A DNA stretch of 64,000 nt, from positions 62,001 through 126,000 of the forward strand of contig JAATGQ010000041.1 of assembly GCA_015654595.1 (NCBI GenBank), written 5' to 3'. The translations under genes and the position numbers were made by a program. Of the stretch, positions 57,015 through 64,000 are shown in pieces (position 1 is the stretch's first letter; the number at the start of each line of letters is the position of its first letter). Below the pieces are notes generated by a model, which was not told the DNA's origin, made no database searches, and saw only the letters and a program-made list of their open reading frames with translations. The stretch comes from Chitinophagales bacterium. GTDB lineage: Bacteria > Bacteroidota > Bacteroidia > Chitinophagales > Chitinophagaceae.

Positions 57015-58310
57015 TCAGCCAATTGTCTGCAAAGCGCCATCCCAGTCCTTCCACACCGCCTCATAACCCTGCCGCCGGATCATCGCCGCAATCTCCGCAG
57101 GACTCCGGTCGTCATGAATAGCAAACTGCTCCAGCGATTCGGGATCGACGACATATCCCCCCGGATTCGTCCTCGAACCTGCACTCAACGCCGTAATACC
57201 CAGCTTTATCGCATGATCCCGAAAAACCGGGCTTTCCCTTGTCGACAACGAAAGCTCCACATCCCCATCCAGCAGCCGATAAGCGCAGATCAGCTGGATC
57301 AACTCCCGATCCGACATCTCTACTTTCGGATTGACCCAGCCCGGGGGCAAGCCGCTGGCGCCGCCCGCAACAGCACCTTCTGTCGCATAGCTATTGCCAT
57401 CTTGCCGCCCAAGCGCCCCCCATCCAGCCTCTACGACGCCACCGCCATTCACTACCCCAGCATTACCACCCACACCCGTCGGCGCCCCATCTTGCCGCCC
57501 GGCGTCCACAGCGGCAGCACCCGCATAAGGCCTCAGCCGGGGAAACGACAGGGAGTATTTCGTCCTCCAATACCGCTGCTCCAGGTAACGCAGATGCAGC
57601 GCCGTAAACCAGCTATCCACACGCCAATCCTCGAGCCCGATCAATACCCCCAATCCCATCTTGTGAACCCCAGCCCTGCCCAGCCGATCCGGCGTCTCCA
57701 GCCGATACGTAAAATTGGACTTCTTTCCTTTCGGATGATGCAGCTTATAATCCTCCCGATGATAGGTCTCCTGGTAAACCAGCACGGTGTTCAAGCCATG
57801 CTCCACCAGCCGTGCATAGTCCCCCTCTTCCAAAGGCTGCACCTCCATCGAGATATGCGCAAAATGCGGCCGGATGATGTCCAGCGCTTTTATAAAATAG
57901 TCAACCCCTACCGTCAGATTGGCCTCTCCGCTTACCAGCAATACATGCTCGTAACCCATCGCCTTTATCGCGCCGATCTCCTGCAGCAGCTCGCCAGCAC
58001 TCAGCGTCCTTCTTCTTAATTTATTGTCATAACTGAACCCGCAATACCGGCATATATTCTGACATTCGTTGGACAGATAGAGGGGGATATAAAGTTGAAT
58101 GGTTTTCCCAAATCGCCTCTGTGTCAGCCGATGGCTCTCCTTGGCCATCTCTTACAGATATGGCGCCGCCGCGGGAGAGATCAGGGCAGCAAAGTCTTCC
58201 AGGTCGCGGCTGGAGCGGCCCAAAGCGCGCTCGACATCAACCTTCGTTTTTTTATAAATACTTCGCTTAATATCCTCCCAGCTATATTGCTCAAATACTG
58301 ATGTAAACAT
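57015..58310 (-). pseudogene. thiH: 2-iminoacetate synthase ThiH with an in-frame TAA at 58152-58154 (disrupted, or translated as two parts)
   Basis: The minus-strand frame from ATG 58310 reads MFTSVFEQYSWEDIKRSIYKKTKVDVERALGRSSRDLEDFAALISPAAAPYL*EMAKESHRLTQRRFGKTIQLYIPLYLSNECQNICRYCGFSYDN. Both halves match ThiH and are in the same frame; radical-SAM CxxxCxxC is present. The track ORF is only 57015..58148. Confidence 0.85.
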
Positions 58311-58423
58311 GTCTTTTCATTTATCGCGACCCGAAGGTCGCTGTTACTCAAAACAGTCCGGTCATGCTCAATAGCCTCCCCCCGCATTCCTGGCCGATCA
58401 CCTTTCCCCGGCACGGCCGCACT

Positions 58424-59191
58424 CTAATCCAAAAACGCGGTCAACGGACTACTCGCCTCTGCTTCAGCCAAAGGCTGCGCCAGCCTTGCTTCAAAAGCCA
58501 TCCTTCCCGACTCCACAGCCAGTCGAAACGCTTCCGCCATCTTCACAGGATCAGCGCTTGCCGCAATCGCCGTATTAACCAATACGGCATCAGCCCCCAT
58601 CTCCATCGCCTTTGCCGCATCCGAAGGCGCCCCTATCCCCGCATCTACCACCACCGGCACATTGCTCTGCTGAATGATGATCTCCAAAAACTCCGCGGTC
58701 TTCAATCCCTTGTTACTCCCGATTGGCGAGCCCAGCGGCATCACAGCGGCAACCCCTACTTCCTCCAATCGCCGGCAAAGCACAGGATCGGCATGAACAT
58801 AAGGCAATACCACAAACCCCCTCCGCACCAGCTCCTCAGCCGCAGCCAACGTCTCTATCGGATCAGGCAGCAGCCACCGCGGGTCCGGATGGATCTCTAG
58901 CTTCAACCAGTTAGTGCCCAGCGCCTCTCTTGCCAGCTCCGCAGCAAATAATGCCTCGCGCGCGCTTCGAACACCCGATGTATTCGGCAGCAAATGCTGA
59001 TGCGGATGCCGCAGACGCATCAATAACCCTTCGCCGGATCCGCCGTCACGAATATCGACCCTCCTGAGCGCAACAGTGATCAACTCCGAACCGCTGGCCA
59101 GCAAAGCGTCTTCCATGACCTGGTCCGAACCAAATTTGCCGGTCCCCGTAAACAGACGCGATTGAAATGTTTTATCAGCTATCGTCAACAT
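58424..59191 (-). CDS. thiG: Thiazole synthase
   Basis: Start likely Met 59191 ([46 protein letters not shown]); [32 protein letters not shown]. Confidence 0.95.
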   Translation of the reverse strand: MLTIADKTFQSRLFTGTGKFGSDQVMEDALLASGSELITVALRRVDIRDGGSGEGLLMRLRHPHQHLLPNTSGVRSAREALFAAELAREALGTNWLKLEIHPDPRWLLPDPIETLAAAEELVRRGFVVLPYVHADPVLCRRLEEVGVAAVMPLGSPIGSNKGLKTAEFLEIIIQQSNVPVVVDAGIGAPSDAAKAMEMGADAVLVNTAIAASADPVKMAEAFRLAVESGRMAFEARLAQPLAEAEASSPLTAFLD

Positions 59192-59226
59192 AGTATGTTT
59201 GTTTTTATCGTTCACCCATAATTTTA

Positions 59227-59268
59227 TTGTCACCCACTCTTTGTCACCCACTCTTTGTCACCCACCCT
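59227..59268. repeat. Three tandem 14-bp units in the thiE-thiG gap
   Basis: TTGTCACCCACTCT / TTGTCACCCACTCT / TTGTCACCCACCCT read directly on the + strand. Confidence 0.95.
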
Positions 59269-59289
59269 TCACCCGCCGCCCACCTGGCT

Positions 59290-59937
59290 TCATCCTTTCC
59301 CCGCGAGCATCCGGTGCAGCTGCGCTTCCAGCATTTTTACCTGCGCCGGCGCATCTTCCGCATGTACCAGCATCCCTGAAAAGGCAATCCCATAAACGCC
59401 AGCCTCGATAAGCAAGGGCACATCCTCACTGCCAATCCCACCGATGGCCACCATCGGAAGCCGTATACCTTCGGCAAGCATCTGCTGTATAATGTGCTGA
59501 TACCCTTCCAGACCCAATATGGGACTCAGTTTTTTCTTTGTCGTCGTATAACGGAACGGACCAACGCCTACATAGTCTGCTCCCTGCCGGTAGTGTTCCC
59601 GCACATGCGCTATGGTATTGGCCGTACCTCCAATAATCGCTTCTTCCCCCAACAACCTGCGCGCATCGCCAACAGCCATATCCTCCTGCCCCAGATGGAC
59701 ACCGTCTGCACCCGCAGCAACGGCCACATGCACGCGATCATTGATGATCAGGGTAGCCCCATGGATCTGACATATTTTCTTTGCGGCGAGCGCCGTCTCC
59801 AGCACCTCTTCGTCGGTTGCCTCCTTCATCCGAAGCTGGATCAGATGGATACCCGCCTTGCAGGCCATTCCCACTTGCTTCAGATGAGAAGGCCCGCCAT
59901 CCATCGTAATAAAGTATAGTCGGTTTAGTGATGCCAT
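59290..59937 (-). CDS. thiE: Thiamine phosphate synthase
   Basis: 215 aa; GIHLIQLRMK, TLIINDRVHVAVAAGADGVHLGQEDMAVGDAR, DYVGVGPFRYTTTKKK, PMVAIGGI. Confidence 0.95.
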   Translation of the reverse strand: MASLNRLYFITMDGGPSHLKQVGMACKAGIHLIQLRMKEATDEEVLETALAAKKICQIHGATLIINDRVHVAVAAGADGVHLGQEDMAVGDARRLLGEEAIIGGTANTIAHVREHYRQGADYVGVGPFRYTTTKKKLSPILGLEGYQHIIQQMLAEGIRLPMVAIGGIGSEDVPLLIEAGVYGIAFSGMLVHAEDAPAQVKMLEAQLHRMLAGKG

Positions 59938-61001
59938 CCTAATGTTGTCGTATTACTGGTTAAAAAACGGTGGATGTATTTTTTTGATCGGCATGCTGCC
60001 TCATATAAAGAATATCCCAGCGCCAGATTGGCCGTCAAAGCAGAAGCCATCACGCAGCCAGAGCCATGCTTTGGATATACTTCCTGTAAACCAGGCTCCG
60101 GCTTTAGCACGCGAACCTCGCCCTGACTCCACAAAAAATCCTGTCCTGGCCTATGAGGATGATGTCCCCCCTTCAGATAAATATTCGTCTTTCCCGATTG
60201 CGTCAACAACGCACAACGTTTCTGTATATCATCCCCAGGATAAAGCCAGCCCATCTCTTCCCAGTTTGGCGTCAACAAATAACAAGACGCCAGAATTTCC
60301 TCCCAGTCCTCACGGCCGTTTCCCAATGTCCAGAAAGCAGCGCCGCTGCTGGCCCGGATAACAGGGTCCATCACCATTCGAATAGCGGGATTATGCTGGC
60401 GGAGATGATGAAAGATATTCAAGGCCTGTTGCATCGACCTCGTGATACCCATCTTCACCCAATCAAAACCCGTCGATTCGAAACAAAGGTCTATCTGCTC
60501 AAAGACCTCCTCATCCGAAAACCATTCCAGACGGCGGATGGTCTTTTCATTCTGGAAAGTAAACCCTGTACAAACCGCATAGCCATAGACGCTATGCGCT
60601 TCCAATGTCTTCACATCCGAAAGCACACCCGCTCCGGCACTCTGGTCGTAACCGGCAATGACCAGAACTTTAGGACGGCAAACCTCCTGTCCATCCATGC
60701 CCGCGTCCGGCTGATCATGGCGGCCCGTACCTGTGCCCATCCCAGCTGACCGATCGTCCCGGCCCGTACCTGTGCCCATCCCAGCTGACCGATCGTCCCG
60801 GCCCGTACCCGTTCCCATCCCAGCTGACCGATCGTCCCGGCCCCTGCTTGTGCCCATCCCATCTGACCGATCATCCCGGCCCGTGCATGATGCGCCCATC
60901 ACCTCCCGGGAGTGCTCGCCTTCGCCGGCCCCTCCTGCGATGCACTCGCCCCTCCCGTCCATAAGAACGACTCTTCCGCCTGCATTATCCTCCTTCCGCA
61001 T
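59925..61001 (-). CDS. thiD: Hydroxymethylpyrimidine/phosphomethylpyrimidine kinase with a repetitive N-terminal extension
   Basis: 358 aa; VLVIAGYDQSAGAGVLSDVKTLEAHSVYGYAVCTGFTFQN; GSGCVMASALTANLALGYSLYEAACRSKKYI; ~110-aa N-terminal extension. Confidence 0.9.
   Translation of the reverse strand: MRKEDNAGGRVVLMDGRGECIAGGAGEGEHSREVMGASCTGRDDRSDGMGTSRGRDDRSAGMGTGTGRDDRSAGMGTGTGRDDRSAGMGTGTGRHDQPDAGMDGQEVCRPKVLVIAGYDQSAGAGVLSDVKTLEAHSVYGYAVCTGFTFQNEKTIRRLEWFSDEEVFEQIDLCFESTGFDWVKMGITRSMQQALNIFHHLRQHNPAIRMVMDPVIRASSGAAFWTLGNGREDWEEILASCYLLTPNWEEMGWLYPGDDIQKRCALLTQSGKTNIYLKGGHHPHRPGQDFLWSQGEVRVLKPEPGLQEVYPKHGSGCVMASALTANLALGYSLYEAACRSKKYIHRFLTSNTTTLGWHH
60721..60876. repeat. Four tandem 39-bp (13-aa) units inside thiD
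   Basis: Units of CGGCCCGTACCTGTGCCCATCCCAGCTGACCGATCGTCC (two identical, then two diverging), encoding GRDDRSAGMGTGT-type repeats on the minus strand; degenerate units flank both sides. Confidence 0.95.
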
Positions 61002-61695
61002 CGATTATTTTTTTCAATTGTAAAAACCGATTGAGAGCCTTCTTTGGCTCCTCCCAGATATAGCCCAGCACCGCAGCGCCTTTCCAACCCATCCGGATCA
61101 TTTCGCCAAGCGAATCCGCCCCTATCCCCCCTAGTCCAACCGGCGTACAAGGCAATAGCCCCGACGGCAGCTGCAGCAGTCCGGTCCCTGCCGCATAACC
61201 CGGCTTGGAGATACTGTCGAACAATGGACTGATAAAGGCATAGGACAATCCTGAAGGCAATAGCCCGAACTCCGTCCAGGAATGCACAGACGTGGAAACG
61301 GCAAAGGCTGAGCGCTCTTCTATAAAAGGTCCGCCTCCGCTTCGTCCCTGGCCATTGCTATAGCCGACCGAACCATGCAGCTGCGGAATATGATACCGCT
61401 TTGCCAGTTGCGGTGAACCATGCAACACCAGTCGTGAAGACCAGCGAGGACAGAGCAGCGACAGCAAAGCGGTCAACTGCATCTCGCTGGCATCCGGCTT
61501 ACGGATATGAAGCTTTGGCAAACCCGCCTCCAGCAACTCTTCCAATAAGAGCGCTTCGTCGGGAAAATTATGCGGCAGCGTCAGCAGTGCCAGCAGAAAT
61601 GGCGGAGCCTCTTCCGGCGTATCCACGGCCCAGTCCTCGACGCCTTCAACGGGCCCGCTCTTTGCGGTCCCTCTATTTTCATTTTTATTGGTCAT
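60985..61695 (-). CDS. TenI/ThiE-like thiamine phosphate synthase family protein
   Basis: 236 aa; LEELLEAGLPKLHIRKPDASE, RLVLHGSPQLAKRYHIPQLHG, YAFISPLFDSISKPGY, PVGLGGIGADSLGEMIRMGWKGAAVLGYIW. Confidence 0.85.
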   Translation of the reverse strand: MTNKNENRGTAKSGPVEGVEDWAVDTPEEAPPFLLALLTLPHNFPDEALLLEELLEAGLPKLHIRKPDASEMQLTALLSLLCPRWSSRLVLHGSPQLAKRYHIPQLHGSVGYSNGQGRSGGGPFIEERSAFAVSTSVHSWTEFGLLPSGLSYAFISPLFDSISKPGYAAGTGLLQLPSGLLPCTPVGLGGIGADSLGEMIRMGWKGAAVLGYIWEEPKKALNRFLQLKKIIDAEGG

Positions 61696-61697
61696 GC

Positions 61698-63830
<2,133 letters not shown>

Positions 63831-63887
63831 CTATCCCACAGTCACATCTCTTCTTACGCGCCATCCCGTCATGCGCCCAGCTCTGCT

Positions 63888-64000
63888 CTACCCCCCTTGC
63901 GTCGCGCGGATCACAAAAACTTTGTCCTCCGCGCGCAGCACATAAGAACCCCATTCGGTCCTTGGGATCACCTTGTCGTTAACGGCAATGGCTATCCCAT
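63888..64000 (-). CDS. thiS: Sulfur-carrier protein ThiS, C-terminal part; truncated at the window edge and absent from the ORF track
   Basis: Minus strand from 63999 reads GIAIAVNDKVIPRTEWGSYVLRAEDKVFVIRATQGG*, with the ThiS VNDKVIPR..W motif and terminal Gly-Gly. Confidence 0.92.
   Translation of the reverse strand, partial: GIAIAVNDKVIPRTEWGSYVLRAEDKVFVIRATQGG

Noticed and set aside
60733-61023. 96-aa + strand ORF rich in PIPADRSSRPVPV repeats
   Set aside because: Antisense reading of the 39-bp thiD repeats; the minus strand has conserved ThiD sequence in frame with the repeat.

Overview
A 64 kb chromosomal window from a Bacteroidota genome. Por/T9SS sorting tails, Bacteroidetes-type thi gene order and codon usage suggest Chitinophagaceae, but this is inferred and was not searched. 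(1) ~1.8-22.7 kb and ~44.7-51.1 kb form a large exopolysaccharide (EPS) locus: several glycosyltransferases, a Wzx-like flippase, a Wzc-like PCP/ATPase, a short TolC-like protein, three acyltransferases, a GMC oxidoreductase with its small subunit, an O-antigen ligase/polymerase, a methyltransferase, AsnB, a WcaJ-type priming sugar transferase and a stand-alone response regulator. (2) Inside that locus, ~22.9-44.4 kb holds three consecutive giant paralogs (2263-2346 aa). Each has an N-terminal alpha/beta-hydrolase (esterase-like) domain, many beta-sandwich domains and a C-terminal T9SS sorting tail. (3) ~52-57 kb holds a PhyH-like dioxygenase, a LamG/T9SS protein and an M61 peptidase. (4) ~57-64 kb is a thiamine operon on the minus strand (thiS partial, thiC, TenI/ThiE-like, thiD, thiE, thiG, thiH). 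Main points of interest: a ~175-aa module repeated three times in each giant paralog that I cannot assign to a named family; a LamG-to-PA14 domain swap among the paralogs; an in-frame TAA stop near the N-terminus of an otherwise intact thiH; and Gly/Ala/Ser/Asp-rich in-frame insertions or tandem repeats in thiC, thiD, thiH and the adjacent M61 peptidase. No tRNA, rRNA, CRISPR array or transposase was recognised.
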